A DNA stretch of 64,000 bases from Bdellovibrio bacteriovorus (GTDB lineage Bacteria; Bdellovibrionota; Bdellovibrionia; Bdellovibrionales; Bdellovibrionaceae): the NCBI RefSeq assembly GCF_002208115.1, contig NZ_CP020946.1, positions 310,001 to 374,000 of the forward strand, read 5' to 3'. The notes below the pieces were generated by a model. It was not told where the DNA came from. It made no database searches and saw only the letters and a list, made by a program, of their open reading frames with translations. Of this stretch, positions 1 to 8,598 are shown one piece after another (position 1 is the stretch's first letter; every line of letters begins with the position of its first letter). The position numbers were made by a program, and so were the translations under genes.

Positions 1-463
1 ATACGTAGCTGCCTTCGATAATACGGCCTGCTTTGCAGTTTTTCAAAGACTCGCGTTTGCCGTTGTAGTCGCAGTCACCCACGTACCAGGCTTTTTCGGA
101 ATACTTGATTTTGTAGCCGATCAGGCGGGCGCCTTTGTAGAACGCCAGAACTTCATCCAAACGAGTGCGGCCGGCAGCGTGATAATCGCCCTCTAGAATC
201 GTGTCGCCCCAAACCTGAGCTTGCTCCACTGCGATGGCCTTCAGGTTGTCGCGGGTGGGATCGTTCAGTTTGTTCATGCGGGTTTTCTGGCTGTAAACGA
301 TCTGGTGGGAATAGTTGGATTTGCACGGCTGGGTCTGGCAAGCGTGCTCGTAGTGAGCCGCTTCTTCGTAGAATTTGTCGCCGTTCGGGCCCATCTGATC
401 AGCCATCGCCAAAGAGGAAACGAATAGCCCCAAAAGTGCTGTGACTGCAGTTTTCAAAGACAT
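1..463 (-). CDS. Secreted protein of unknown function, C-terminus outside the window
   Basis: The frame opens at 463 and runs off the left edge, giving 154 visible residues. It starts MSLKTAVTALLG, a classic signal peptide ending near residue 21 (SLAMA before DQMG), so the product is probably exported to the periplasm or beyond. An AGGAGG motif lies 6 bases upstream of the ATG, which fixes the start. The mature part has four visible cysteines (HACQTQPC and later GDCDYN, KNCKAG), which could form disulfides after export. I do not recognise the family. Confidence is high that it is a gene and low about its role. Confidence 0.8.
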   Translation of the reverse strand, partial: MSLKTAVTALLGLFVSSLAMADQMGPNGDKFYEEAAHYEHACQTQPCKSNYSHQIVYSQKTRMNKLNDPTRDNLKAIAVEQAQVWGDTILEGDYHAAGRTRLDEVLAFYKGARLIGYKIKYSEKAWYVGDCDYNGKRESLKNCKAGRIIEGSYV

Positions 464-529
464 AGAAACCTCCTGTGAGGTGAATATGCTCCGAAATCGA
501 GGAAACTTTTAATACATACAAAAGAACTT

Positions 530-535
530 ATTATA
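530..535 (-). promoter_or_regulatory. Candidate -10 box (TATAAT) for the gene starting at 463
   Basis: On the minus strand a perfect TATAAT lies about 67 bases upstream of the ATG at 463. No convincing -35 hexamer sits 16-18 bases further upstream, so this is only a candidate sigma-70 promoter. Confidence 0.35.
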
Positions 536-555
536 CAAAAAATGAATCAACCGGA

Positions 556-582
556 GGCCGACCGCGCATAACGAAGTCGGCC
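556..582 (-). terminator. GC-rich hairpin after the endonuclease-like gene
   Basis: GGCCGAC (556-562) pairs perfectly with GTCGGCC (576-582). It lies 9 bases past the stop of the minus-strand gene ending at 591. On that strand a run of T occurs only about 14 bases beyond the stem, so it is a weak or atypical terminator at best. Confidence 0.4.
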
Positions 583-590
583 CGGGAAGG

Positions 591-1397
591 CTATTTCAGA
601 CGGAACGAGGCCGAAAGGGGCTTGTGGTCCGAGGTTTCGATATTGTTGTGCAGGGTTGTGGAAGTGGCTTCCAGCCCGCGGACGTAGATGTGATCCAGTT
701 TGAACCTGCGGTTGTCGTTGGCAAACGGCAGCTTCTTCATCTTGAGTTTTCCAAGGATTTCATCAAGATAGGCCAAGCGTTCGCCATTCCAGGAATTGAA
801 GTCCCCGGCAAAAATCAGCGGACCGTCGTGTTTTTTCAGGAAAGCCGCGACCTGTTCGATCTGCTCGCGGTTGTGTTTGTTGGCCACGAAATTCAAACCG
901 TGGATGTTCGCAACCCACAATGTGAACGGGCTGTTGGCGATGGCGTATTCGCTGACCAGCACCATTTTCGGGGTTTTGATCACGGGTTCGCGACCCGGGC
1001 TGCGCAGGAAGTGAACCATGGACGGGCGCGCGTAAGAGCCATTCATGACGCCGGTCTGATCGCCGTCTTTTTCCAGGAAACTTGTGGCAAAATCCCAGCA
1101 ATAGTTCTTCTGGCGCAGGATCACGTTCGGAACGTAAGAATCAATCATGCCTTCCTGAATCAGGATCAGATCGTTTTTGGGAACAAAATATTCAAAGTCG
1201 CGGGCCCAGCGGTCTTTGGCTTCGGCTTTTTTGATGTTCCACACGAACAGGTCAAAGTTGGACGGCAGAAACTCGTGCTGGCATTGGCCAAACTGAGTGT
1301 GAACGTCTTTGTCTGCGGGAATTTCGTTTTGCACCTCTTCGGCGAACGCGAATGAGGACACGGACAGGGTCAGCGCCAGGATCAATCCCTTGATCAT
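591..1397 (-). CDS. Secreted endonuclease/exonuclease/phosphatase-fold protein
   Basis: Predicted 268-residue phosphohydrolase of the EEP superfamily, which includes DNase I, exonuclease III and sphingomyelinases. Visible family motifs are VWNIKKA near the start of the domain, a catalytic-type QEG, FAGDFNSWN, and the C-terminal SDHKPLSASF. It begins MIKGLILALTLSVSSFAFA, a signal peptide, so it acts outside the cytoplasm; in a predator it could attack prey nucleic acid or phospholipid, which is inference. The start at 1397 is preferred because GGAGC lies 6 bases upstream; an in-frame ATG 10 codons earlier lies inside the terminator of the preceding gene. The substrate cannot be told from sequence alone. 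Confidence 0.8.
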   Translation of the reverse strand: MIKGLILALTLSVSSFAFAEEVQNEIPADKDVHTQFGQCQHEFLPSNFDLFVWNIKKAEAKDRWARDFEYFVPKNDLILIQEGMIDSYVPNVILRQKNYCWDFATSFLEKDGDQTGVMNGSYARPSMVHFLRSPGREPVIKTPKMVLVSEYAIANSPFTLWVANIHGLNFVANKHNREQIEQVAAFLKKHDGPLIFAGDFNSWNGERLAYLDEILGKLKMKKLPFANDNRRFKLDHIYVRGLEATSTTLHNNIETSDHKPLSASFRLK

Positions 1398-1411
1398 TTT
1401 TTGCTCCTTGC

Positions 1412-1441
1412 AAAAAAAGCCCCTCATCAGTGAAGGGCTTT
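1412..1441 (-). terminator. Intrinsic terminator of the GNAT gene
   Basis: Read on the minus strand, AAAGCCCTTCA pairs with TGAGGGGCTTT (one mismatch, loop CTGA) and is followed by a run of seven T. It begins 7 bases after the stop of the gene at 1448-1972 and ends just ahead of the ribosome-binding site of the next gene. Confidence 0.85.
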
Positions 1442-1447
1442 AGGATT

Positions 1448-1972
1448 TTAAACTTTCTTTTCAAGGACTGTGAACTGCAGTCCTTCGACTTTCGGAATTC
1501 CGAAGCGTTCATCACCGTAAGGGAACGGCTTGGTTTCCTTGGTGTTGCGGAAGCCATGCTTTTCGTACCACTTGATCAGCTCTGTGCGAACGGAAATCAC
1601 TGTCATGAAAATGGTAGTACAATCCCAGAATTGCGCAAGAGCCTCTGACTCATTGAGCAACAATTTTCCGAGTCCTTTCGACTGTAATTCAGGAGCCACG
1701 GTCAGCATGCCCAGATACATTTTTGAACCTTGTTTTTCGACGTGGACACAACCCAGAAGATCACCGTTGTCGTCATCTTCCGCCACCAAAATCACGGACT
1801 CTTCCTTGTCGATCAGTGCCTGAATGCCTTCAGCATCCACACGCTGTCCATCCAACAAGTCAGCCTCTGTCGTCCACCCTTGTTTGGAACTGTCCCCGCG
1901 ATAAGCGGAATTAACCAGTTCAACCAAATCTTCAATGTGACTATGATCAGCCTGAGTAAATTCAATATGCAT
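1448..1972 (-). CDS. GNAT-family N-acetyltransferase
   Basis: 174-residue predicted acetyltransferase. The acetyl-CoA binding motif A is visible as LTVAPELQSKGLGKLLL (Q-x-x-G-x-G near residues 97-102), followed by the usual WYEKHGF in the C-terminal half. GNAT enzymes move an acetyl group from acetyl-CoA to an amine on a small molecule or protein; the substrate here is unknown. The start at 1972 is chosen because GGGGGAAGCT directly precedes the ATG; longer reading would translate through the inverted repeat at 1983-2057. It is followed by its own terminator. Confidence 0.85.
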   Translation of the reverse strand: MHIEFTQADHSHIEDLVELVNSAYRGDSSKQGWTTEADLLDGQRVDAEGIQALIDKEESVILVAEDDDNGDLLGCVHVEKQGSKMYLGMLTVAPELQSKGLGKLLLNESEALAQFWDCTTIFMTVISVRTELIKWYEKHGFRNTKETKPFPYGDERFGIPKVEGLQFTVLEKKV

Positions 1973-1982
1973 AGCTTCCCCC

Positions 1983-2057
1983 AAAAGGTACCTGCTTACT
2001 TTTGCATAAACGGTGCGTCTAGCGCGATGCTTATGCAAAAGTAAGCAGGTACCTTTT
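1983..2057. repeat. 27-bp perfect inverted repeat with 21-bp spacer
   Basis: Positions 1983-2009 and 2031-2057 are exact reverse complements over 27 bases. The left arm begins AAAAGGTACCTGCTTACTTT. The 21-base spacer (2010-2030) has no obvious symmetry. The element starts 2 bases past the stop of the methyltransferase gene and ends 10 bases before the GNAT start, so a transcript of either strand would fold into a very stable hairpin with A/T-rich ends. It could serve as a terminator or processing site, or be a copy of a REP-like dispersed element; a degenerate half-copy may lie at 41698-41713. Confidence 0.9.
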
Positions 2058-2059
2058 AG

Positions 2060-3097
2060 TTACTTCTTTTTGGTGTAGATGAAAAGCTCTTTGCCTTGGC
2101 GGCGGGGGATTGATTTTTGCCAGCGGCCCCAGAAGATGGGGTGGTAGTGGTTTTTCAGACGCTGGCGCAGCTCCCACTCGGTGCCGCCGTAAGGTGGGCC
2201 CTGGCGTTTTTCGAAGGTGAAGAACACGCCCATCAGATGGCCGCCTTGGACCAGCACGCGGTTCCAGATTTTGACAAGCTCCTGACGGCGTTCCGGATTG
2301 ATGGCGCAGTAACAAGTGTGTTCAAACACGACATCAAAGGACTGGTCAAAATCCTGTGGCAGCTTGAAAAGGTCCGCCTGCACAAAGTTCAAAGTCGGCA
2401 GATGGCCGTAAAGTTTTTTAGCGCGTTCCAAAGCCAATGGGGAGATGTCGACGGCCGTGACAAAGTGGCCGGCCGCTGCAAACAAAGCCGCATCATGACC
2501 TTCGCCACAACCCAAAACCAACACGCGGGACCGGCTGATTTTCAGTCGGGGAATCATGTCTTTCAGAGCTTCAGCGGGTTCGCCCAGATTCCAGCCCGGA
2601 TTTTCTTCCTGCTGGTAGATCTGACTCCAGTAGGTTTCTTTTTCGACGTCTTTGTGGGATGGCCAGTAAGCCGGGATGTCGTAGGTTTTGCCGTTAAATT
2701 CGATGAAGTCGTCGCCGAATTCTTCAAGCAAGTTGAAGAACGTGGCCTGGGCCTTACGGGACATCACGAACGGGATTTTATTGGCGGCATAACCGTGAAA
2801 GCGGTCCCATTCGTCCAAAGACAACGATTCCAGATCGAAGGCATAATGAACGCCATACGGAAGCAGGATTTCCCAGGTTTTGTCATCTTTCAGATTTACT
2901 TGAGCGGCTACGTAGGGTTCGTCGAAGGCTTCAACGATCACCGGGACATCGCCGAAGGTGGAAAGCAGAGTTCCGCCTTCGTGAATTTTCAGATTTTGCA
3001 GGATTTCCTGCCCCACAATCGGGTCTTGGATGCGAACCTCGCGGCTCAGAGCAAAACCCTCTTCATCAATCTGGATGAAATTTGTGGGAATAGCCAT
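2060..3097 (-). CDS. SAM-dependent methyltransferase, thiopurine/thiol methyltransferase-like
   Basis: 345 residues. The C-terminal half is a class I SAM methyltransferase: VLVLGCGEGHDA (residues about 192-203) is the SAM-binding motif I and VDIS about 15 residues on follows the second strand. The segments VFEHTCYCAI and GPPYGG fit the thiopurine/thiol/halide methyltransferase (TPMT) branch, which uses sulfur nucleophiles. The first 155 residues are an extra N-terminal region I cannot assign, making the protein about 100 residues longer than typical TPMT. The ATG overlaps the stop of the upstream gene as TAATG, which implies translational coupling. The 27-bp inverted repeat lies directly downstream. 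Confidence 0.75.
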   Translation of the reverse strand: MAIPTNFIQIDEEGFALSREVRIQDPIVGQEILQNLKIHEGGTLLSTFGDVPVIVEAFDEPYVAAQVNLKDDKTWEILLPYGVHYAFDLESLSLDEWDRFHGYAANKIPFVMSRKAQATFFNLLEEFGDDFIEFNGKTYDIPAYWPSHKDVEKETYWSQIYQQEENPGWNLGEPAEALKDMIPRLKISRSRVLVLGCGEGHDAALFAAAGHFVTAVDISPLALERAKKLYGHLPTLNFVQADLFKLPQDFDQSFDVVFEHTCYCAINPERRQELVKIWNRVLVQGGHLMGVFFTFEKRQGPPYGGTEWELRQRLKNHYHPIFWGRWQKSIPRRQGKELFIYTKKK

Positions 3098-3597
3098 TAG
3101 TGGCCAGGAGTTGCTGTTGGAGCAGGAGTCGGAGTCGCAGTGGCTGCCGGAGTCGCCTCTGGAGCTGCTTCAGTTGTTGCTTCGTCCGCACCCGGAGTGA
3201 TTGTGGAACCTTCCGTGAAGACCACGATATCATTGGTGGTTTTTACGGATTGCAGAACCCATTTATCCACGTTTTCCTGATCAGAAACATCGCGGTAAAG
3301 AACCGCTTCGCCTTCGATCACTTGTTCCATGGTTTCGCCATCTTCAGCCACGTCCGTGAACTTGTAAGCAAACACCGCACGAACCTTGTTGTCGCTCAGG
3401 GTTTCAGTCCACAAACGGGAGATGGAAAGGTCTTTGGCGTGTGGCTTTTTAGCAGCCAGAGTCTGAGTGATAAGTTCAGCCAGTTTTACCTGAATGCCGG
3501 AGTGCGTCTCAAATCCTACGGCTTGGGAAGTGTGGATCACGTTCCAGGTCCAAACCAAGGCAGCAATGAAAATAACCAGGCTTACAATTTTCTTCAT
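3097..3597 (-). CDS. Membrane-anchored protein with Pro/Thr/Ala-rich tail, unknown function
   Basis: 166 residues. Residues about 4-20 (IVSLVIFIAALVWTWNV) form one membrane anchor or uncleaved signal, then a small soluble domain, then a low-complexity tail from about residue 135 rich in alanine, threonine and proline (ATPAATATPTPAPTATPGH). Such tails often span the periplasm or cell wall. It shares a TAATG overlap with the methyltransferase gene, so the two are probably co-translated. I do not recognise a family. Confidence 0.7.
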   Translation of the reverse strand: MKKIVSLVIFIAALVWTWNVIHTSQAVGFETHSGIQVKLAELITQTLAAKKPHAKDLSISRLWTETLSDNKVRAVFAYKFTDVAEDGETMEQVIEGEAVLYRDVSDQENVDKWVLQSVKTTNDIVVFTEGSTITPGADEATTEAAPEATPAATATPTPAPTATPGH

Positions 3598-3635
3598 CTC
3601 TAGAGTCCTCTCTCCATTTACTCAGTGTGATAAAA

Positions 3636-3664
3636 CTGACATCGCTATCCGAGCATGATATTCA
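3636..3664 (+). promoter_or_regulatory. Candidate sigma-70 promoter of the leucine operon
   Basis: CTGACA (3636-3641) and TATTCA (3659-3664) are separated by exactly 17 bases and lie 35 bases upstream of the first gene of the plus-strand operon. They match the -35/-10 consensus at five of six and four of six positions. No operator could be recognised. Confidence 0.45.
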
Positions 3665-3698
3665 GTTTTTTTCAACACTCGCACAGAGAGGGTATCTC

Positions 3699-4334
3699 AT
3701 GAACCAACAATGGCTGACAATCTTAATGTCAAAGGGGATTGAGCTGGAGCAGAACCTGCGTCAGCAGTTGCAAAACGCCAAAGACGGGCTGAAGTCCCAG
3801 CTTGAAGAACGGGGTATTCGTCTGAGTGCCGCGGACCTGGCAGCCTTGCTGGAAGAGGTTTCTCCGAAGGCCTCTCATGCTGCGCTTAGTTATGCGCTGG
3901 ATATCGTGCGCCCGTTCTCGGCCGGGATGGGTCTGAGAATTTCTCGCTTGTCAGACACGCAGGTTGAAATGGTGGTTCCGGCTCGCACTCGCAATCTGAA
4001 CGAGGTGAAAACCATGCACGAGGGTGCGCTGGTGACCGCGGCGATTGAGGCGGCCAAACTTCTGTGGATGCGCCATGCCCCGATGGGGTCTTTTGAAATC
4101 AACGTGACCCGTATTGAATCTGAATTGTTCAAAGTCACCAGTGAAGAGTGCCGTGTTCGTATGGAGCTTCCTGAAACAGTCCGCGAAGTGGTGCTGGCGG
4201 AAGTCCGCGATCACCGCGAAGCCAAAGCCGAGGTCGAGCTGAAAGCCTTCGATAGCAACGATCAGGCCGTGGCGGAGTTCCGTTTGCATTTGAGTTTTAA
4301 ACACACTCCGGCTTTGCCCGGCAGTGAGGGATAG
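3699..4334 (+). CDS. Hotdog-fold (thioesterase-like / DUF4442-type) protein
   Basis: 211 residues from the ATG at 3699, which has GAGAGGG upstream; an earlier in-frame ATG at 3627 lies inside the putative promoter. The N-terminal 60 residues are a helical, glutamine-rich region. The rest resembles hotdog thioesterases: [19 protein letters not shown] fits the long central helix of that fold, and [14 protein letters not shown] the following strands. As the first gene of the leucine operon, 11 bases before the carboxylase gene, it could hydrolyse or bind a pathway acyl-CoA. That role is inference. Confidence 0.6.
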   Translation: MNQQWLTILMSKGIELEQNLRQQLQNAKDGLKSQLEERGIRLSAADLAALLEEVSPKASHAALSYALDIVRPFSAGMGLRISRLSDTQVEMVVPARTRNLNEVKTMHEGALVTAAIEAAKLLWMRHAPMGSFEINVTRIESELFKVTSEECRVRMELPETVREVVLAEVRDHREAKAEVELKAFDSNDQAVAEFRLHLSFKHTPALPGSEG

Positions 4335-4345
4335 TACAAGGTTCT

Positions 4346-5953
4346 ATGGAAATTTTAGAGACAAACATTGATTCCAGTTCCAGTGATTTCAAGCTCAACC
4401 GCGAGGCCATGCTTGGTATCGTCAACGAATGGCGTGAACGCGTAAACCTTGTGAAACAAGGTGGCGGCGAAGACGCGACTAGAAAACACAAATCCCGTGG
4501 CAAGCTGACGGCGCGTGAGCGTATCGAGGCTTTGGTGGACGGCGGAACCGCGTTCCTTGAGTTCTCAACACTTGCGGCGTGGGACATGTACGAAGGCCAG
4601 GCGCCGGGTGCGGGTGTGGTCACCGGTATCGGTGTTATCCACGGCACTGAATGCGTGATCGTGGCGAACGATGCGACGGTCAAAGGCGGCACGTACTTCC
4701 CGATGACGGTGAAAAAGCACTTGCGCGCGCAAGAGATCGCTTTTGAAAACGGTCTGCCTTGTATTTACCTTGTTGATTCCGGTGGCGCCTTCCTGCCTAT
4801 GCAGGCGGATGTGTTCCCGGATCGCGATCACTTCGGAAGAATCTTCTACAACCAGGCCCGCATGTCGGCCGCCAACATCCCGCAAATCGCGGTGGTGATG
4901 GGTTCTTGTACCGCGGGTGGCGCGTACGTTCCGGCGATGAGTGATGAAACCGTGATCGTGAAAGAAAACGGAACCATCTTCCTGGGGGGGCCTCCTCTGG
5001 TGAAAGCGGCGACCGGTGAGGTTGTTGATGCTCAGGAACTGGGCGGGGCGCAGGTGCACTGTGAAACTTCCGGTGTGACGGATCACTTTGCGGAAGATGA
5101 CGAACACGCGATTGAAATCACCCGTTCCATCGTGGCTCACCTGAACCACAAGCGTGCGGTGCAGTTGAAGACTCTGCCTGTGGAAGAACCATTGTTCGAC
5201 CAGAAGGAACTTTACGGGATCATCCCGAAAGACAGCCGCACTCCATTTGATGTGCGTGAGGTGATCGCGCGCATCGTGGACGGTTCCCGCTTCCATGAAT
5301 TTAAACCGCTGTACGGTAAAACTCTTGTAACGGGCTTTGCCCACATCTGGGGCATGCCGGTGGGTATTATCGCCAACAATGGTGTGTTGTTCAGCGAAAG
5401 CTCTTTGAAAGCGGCGCACTTTATCGAACTGTGTGAACAGCGCGAAGTGCCTTTGATCTTCCTGCAAAACATCACCGGCTTCATGGTCGGTAAAAAATAT
5501 GAAAACGAAGGTATCGCCAAACACGGCGCGAAGATGGTGATGGCCGTTTCCAACGCCCATGTGCCGAAATTCACCGTGGTGATTGGTGGTTCTTACGGTG
5601 CCGGAAACTATGGTATGTGCGGTCGTGCCTTCCAGCCTCGTCAGTTGTGGATGTGGCCTAACGCCAAGATCAGCGTGATGGGTGGCGAGCAGGCAGCCAA
5701 CGTTCTTCTGACTGTGAAAATGGATCAGATGGCGGCGAAAAAACAAACGATGTCTGCTGAAGAGCAGGCGGAATTCAAACGTCCAACTTTGGAAAAATAC
5801 GAAAAAGAAAGCGCTTGTTATTATTCTTCAGCGCGCCTGTGGGATGACGGGATCATTGATCCGGCGGACACCCGCCGTGTGCTGGCATTGGGGATTTCCG
5901 CAAGCCTTAACAAGTCCTGGGGTGAAAAAACTCAGGGCGTCTTCAGGATGTAA
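4346..5953 (+). CDS. mccB: Methylcrotonyl-CoA carboxylase, carboxyltransferase (beta) subunit
   Basis: 535 residues, the normal length of MCC beta. It transfers CO2 from carboxybiotin to 3-methylcrotonyl-CoA, giving 3-methylglutaconyl-CoA in leucine breakdown. Characteristic acyl-CoA carboxylase motifs are visible: [16 protein letters not shown] (acyl-CoA site), [22 protein letters not shown], and [16 protein letters not shown] followed by [10 protein letters not shown] near the C-terminus. The [11 protein letters not shown] segment and its neighbours (methylglutaconyl-CoA hydratase and HMG-CoA lyase) favour MCC over propionyl-CoA or geranyl-CoA carboxylase. The next gene begins 2 bases after the stop. 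Confidence 0.92.
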   Translation: MEILETNIDSSSSDFKLNREAMLGIVNEWRERVNLVKQGGGEDATRKHKSRGKLTARERIEALVDGGTAFLEFSTLAAWDMYEGQAPGAGVVTGIGVIHGTECVIVANDATVKGGTYFPMTVKKHLRAQEIAFENGLPCIYLVDSGGAFLPMQADVFPDRDHFGRIFYNQARMSAANIPQIAVVMGSCTAGGAYVPAMSDETVIVKENGTIFLGGPPLVKAATGEVVDAQELGGAQVHCETSGVTDHFAEDDEHAIEITRSIVAHLNHKRAVQLKTLPVEEPLFDQKELYGIIPKDSRTPFDVREVIARIVDGSRFHEFKPLYGKTLVTGFAHIWGMPVGIIANNGVLFSESSLKAAHFIELCEQREVPLIFLQNITGFMVGKKYENEGIAKHGAKMVMAVSNAHVPKFTVVIGGSYGAGNYGMCGRAFQPRQLWMWPNAKISVMGGEQAANVLLTVKMDQMAAKKQTMSAEEQAEFKRPTLEKYEKESACYYSSARLWDDGIIDPADTRRVLALGISASLNKSWGEKTQGVFRM

Positions 5954-5955
5954 TT

Positions 5956-6735
5956 ATGTCTTTTGTTGTAGTTACAGAAATGAATCAGGTGGCCTATGTG
6001 AAACTTCACAGGCCCGAAGTGCGTAACTCTTTCAACCCGGAGATGATCGCCGAGCTGACCAGGATCTTCACCGATCTGGAAGCGCGCAAGGATCTGCGTG
6101 CTGTGGTTCTGCAAGGGGAAGGCAAGGTCTTCTGTGCGGGCGCAGACCTGAACTGGATGAAAGAGATGGTGAACTTCACCTTCGAACAAAACCGTGAAGA
6201 CTCTTTGAAGCTTTTCGGTATGTTTGAAGCCATCGCCCAATGCAGTCTGCCGGTGATTGGCATGATTCACGGCGCGGCCTTTGGCGGCGCTTTGGGGCTG
6301 GTGGCGGTTTGTGACGAAGTCATTGCTGAAGAAAACACCCAGTTCTGTTTCAGTGAAGTGAAGCTGGGAATCGCGCCGGCGGTGATCAGTGCCTTTGTGA
6401 ACAAGAAAGCTGTGCCGGGCAAAGTTCGTCCGTTGATGCTTTCAGGTGTGGTGTTTAACTCGCACATCGCCCAGCAAGCCGGTCTGGTAACTGAAGTGGT
6501 TCCAGTGGGTGAAGGCCACACGGCTTTGCAAAAGGTTCTGCACGGCTACATGCAGTGCGGTCCGGATGCGGTTCGTGAAACCAAAAAACTATTGAATGAT
6601 CTTGATACCTTGAACTGGGCCGATCAGCGCAGCCGTACAACCACGGTGATCGCAGAACGTCGCGCCAGCAATGAAGGGCAGGAAGGCCTGAAATCCTTCC
6701 TTGAAAAGCGTGAGCCCGCATGGAGACTGAATTAA
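5956..6735 (+). CDS. liuC: Enoyl-CoA hydratase family, probable methylglutaconyl-CoA hydratase
   Basis: 259 residues of the crotonase fold. Oxyanion-hole segments are GEGKVFCAGADLNWM (near residue 58) and GMIHGAAFGGALGL (near 101), and the catalytic-loop segment CFSEVKLGIAPAVIS follows. In this operon the expected step is hydration of 3-methylglutaconyl-CoA to HMG-CoA; sequence alone cannot separate this from other crotonases, so the specificity comes from context. The stop codon overlaps the next start as TAATG. Confidence 0.85.
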   Translation: MSFVVVTEMNQVAYVKLHRPEVRNSFNPEMIAELTRIFTDLEARKDLRAVVLQGEGKVFCAGADLNWMKEMVNFTFEQNREDSLKLFGMFEAIAQCSLPVIGMIHGAAFGGALGLVAVCDEVIAEENTQFCFSEVKLGIAPAVISAFVNKKAVPGKVRPLMLSGVVFNSHIAQQAGLVTEVVPVGEGHTALQKVLHGYMQCGPDAVRETKKLLNDLDTLNWADQRSRTTTVIAERRASNEGQEGLKSFLEKREPAWRLN

Positions 6736-8213
6736 TGAAAAAGTTCACACGTATTGCCATCGCCAATCGCGGTGAAGTGGCTGTTCGTATTATCAAAGCC
6801 TGCGAGGAACTGGGGATTGAAACCGTTCTTCTGCACTCAGAAGCCGACATCAACACCCGCGCTTATCGTATGGCGACTAAAACCATCTGCGTGGGTCCTG
6901 CGGCAACGGCGGAAAGTTATCTGAACATTCCAGCCAACATCAACGGCGCTTTGGCCGGTGGTGCGCAAGCGGTGCATCCGGGTTTTGGTTTCCTGTCTGA
7001 AAACGCTGATTTCGCGGAGGCTGTGAACAAAGCCGGTTTGACCTTCATTGGTCCTTCTCCGGAAGCGATCCGTGCTTTGGGTGACAAGGTTCACTGTAAA
7101 GAGCTGGCAAAGCAGGCGGGTTTGCCGCTGGTGCCGGGTTATCAGGGTGAAAACCAGGATGTGGCTCACTTGATTACGCAGGCTGAGAAAATCGGCTATC
7201 CGGTGATCGTGAAGGCCGCTGCCGGTGGTGGTGGCCGCGGGATGAAGCTTTTAAAGTCTTCCGTCGAAGCACACGAGCTGATTGAATCCGCCCAGCGTGA
7301 AGCGCAGTCGGCTTTTGGTTCCCCGAAAGTTTTCCTTGAAAAGTATCTGGATCGCGCCAAACACATTGAGTTCCAGGTCTTCGGTGACAGCACCGGAAAT
7401 GTGCAGCACTTCTTTGACCGTGAATGCTCTGTTCAGCGCCGTCACCAGAAAATCATCGAAGAGGCGACTTCGCCTTCTTTGACCGATGATCTGCGCCGCC
7501 GTATGGGTGAAGCGGCTTGTGCGATTGCGACTTTGGGCAAATACAAAGGCGCGGGCACGGTGGAATTCCTTCTGCAAGATGGGGAGTTCTATCTTTTGGA
7601 AGTGAACACTCGTTTGCAGGTCGAACACCCGGTAACAGAAGAAGTTCTGGGCGTGGATCTGGTAAAAATGCAGATCCTGACTGCACAAGGCGACTTTGTT
7701 CACGACAACAAGCAGATCCGTGCGCCGAAGGGTCATTCCATCGAATGCCGTATCTATGCTGAAAATCCATTCCTGGGTGGCGTACCTTCCACAGGTCTTT
7801 TGGGGCATGTGGAATGGCCCGAAGGCCCAGGCCGTCGTTATGAATACGGCTTTGATTCAGGTGATACCATCACGCCGTACTATGACCCGATGATCGCAAA
7901 AGTGATCGTGTGGGATGAAAACCGTCCGCGTGCGATTCAGAAAATGATCCGCGTGCTGAAGGATTCCGTGGTGTTTGGGGTTCACACGAACATTCCGTAC
8001 CTGATCGAAATTCTTTCTCACAAAGAATTTGTCATGGGCACGATGACGACAAGATTTATTGAAACCTACTTCAGTGAATCACTGAAAGAACCAGCTTTGA
8101 CGGAAATTGAAAAAACCGTGGCAGCCGGAGCTTTGTTGCAACTTCGCGGAGGCGCTGGTGAAACGGCCAAAGCTTCCGCATCCCCTTGGGCTTCTTACTG
8201 GAGAGGTATCTAA
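6735..8213 (+). CDS. mccA: Methylcrotonyl-CoA carboxylase, biotin carboxylase (alpha) subunit lacking the BCCP domain
   Basis: 492 residues. It carboxylates biotin with ATP and bicarbonate. Biotin carboxylase motifs include IANRGEVAVRII at the N-terminus, the glycine-rich ATP-grasp loop KAAAGGGGRGMK, the FDRECSVQRRHQKIIEEA segment and EVNTRLQVEHPVTE. Ordinary MCC alpha chains are about 650-700 residues and carry the BT and biotinyl domains on the same polypeptide; here the protein ends at SPWASYWRGI, at the BC/BT boundary, and the biotinyl domain is the next gene. Start 6735 overlaps the previous stop (TAATG) with GGAG 9 bases upstream; a start at 6720 is possible but less likely. Confidence 0.9.
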   Translation: MKKFTRIAIANRGEVAVRIIKACEELGIETVLLHSEADINTRAYRMATKTICVGPAATAESYLNIPANINGALAGGAQAVHPGFGFLSENADFAEAVNKAGLTFIGPSPEAIRALGDKVHCKELAKQAGLPLVPGYQGENQDVAHLITQAEKIGYPVIVKAAAGGGGRGMKLLKSSVEAHELIESAQREAQSAFGSPKVFLEKYLDRAKHIEFQVFGDSTGNVQHFFDRECSVQRRHQKIIEEATSPSLTDDLRRRMGEAACAIATLGKYKGAGTVEFLLQDGEFYLLEVNTRLQVEHPVTEEVLGVDLVKMQILTAQGDFVHDNKQIRAPKGHSIECRIYAENPFLGGVPSTGLLGHVEWPEGPGRRYEYGFDSGDTITPYYDPMIAKVIVWDENRPRAIQKMIRVLKDSVVFGVHTNIPYLIEILSHKEFVMGTMTTRFIETYFSESLKEPALTEIEKTVAAGALLQLRGGAGETAKASASPWASYWRGI

Positions 8214-8593
8214 TGGAAGTGAAAGTAAGAATCGACGGTGTTGATCACAAAGCTCAGGCCCAACTGATTGCCGGGACATTGTGGGTTCATTATAACGGCC
8301 GTGTTTTCACTCAGGACGCCACGACGGGACGAAAGTCCCGTAAAAAGGGCGGGGCGAGTGGTTCCTCCGATCAGATCATGGCCCCTATGCCGGGTAAAGT
8401 GACCAAGTTGCTTTTGGCTCCAGGTGCGGCTGTGGCTGCAGGCCAGGCGGTTTTGGTGATGGAAGCCATGAAAATGGAGTACACTTTAAAGGCAGAGATC
8501 GACGGAACTATCGACAGTGTGAACTGTGCCGTCGGCGAACAAGTGGCCTTGGGTAAAGCCCTTGTGAAAATCAAACCAGCATCCGATAAATAG
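8213..8593 (+). CDS. Biotin carboxyl carrier protein of the acyl-CoA carboxylase
   Basis: 126 residues. The C-terminal 75 residues are a biotinyl/lipoyl domain: IMAPMPGKVTKLLL, then VMEAMKMEYTLKAE, where the lysine of EAMKM is the biotinylation site. The N-terminal 45 residues resemble the remains of the BT domain that follows BC in a normal MCC alpha chain, and are joined by a basic Gly/Ser linker (RKSRKKGGASGSS). The start overlaps the mccA stop as TAATG, and GGAGAGG sits 6 bases upstream, so it is truly translated as a separate protein. It must be modified by a biotin ligase encoded elsewhere. Confidence 0.9.
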   Translation: MEVKVRIDGVDHKAQAQLIAGTLWVHYNGRVFTQDATTGRKSRKKGGASGSSDQIMAPMPGKVTKLLLAPGAAVAAGQAVLVMEAMKMEYTLKAEIDGTIDSVNCAVGEQVALGKALVKIKPASDK

Positions 8594-8598
8594 GGCCT

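Noticed and set aside
4565-5746. Long open frame antisense to mccB (393 codons)
   Set aside because: It has histidine/arginine-rich, low-complexity content, no ribosome-binding site, and mirrors codon bias of the real gene; similar antisense frames occur at 13864-15174, 27366-28619 and 31797-33284.
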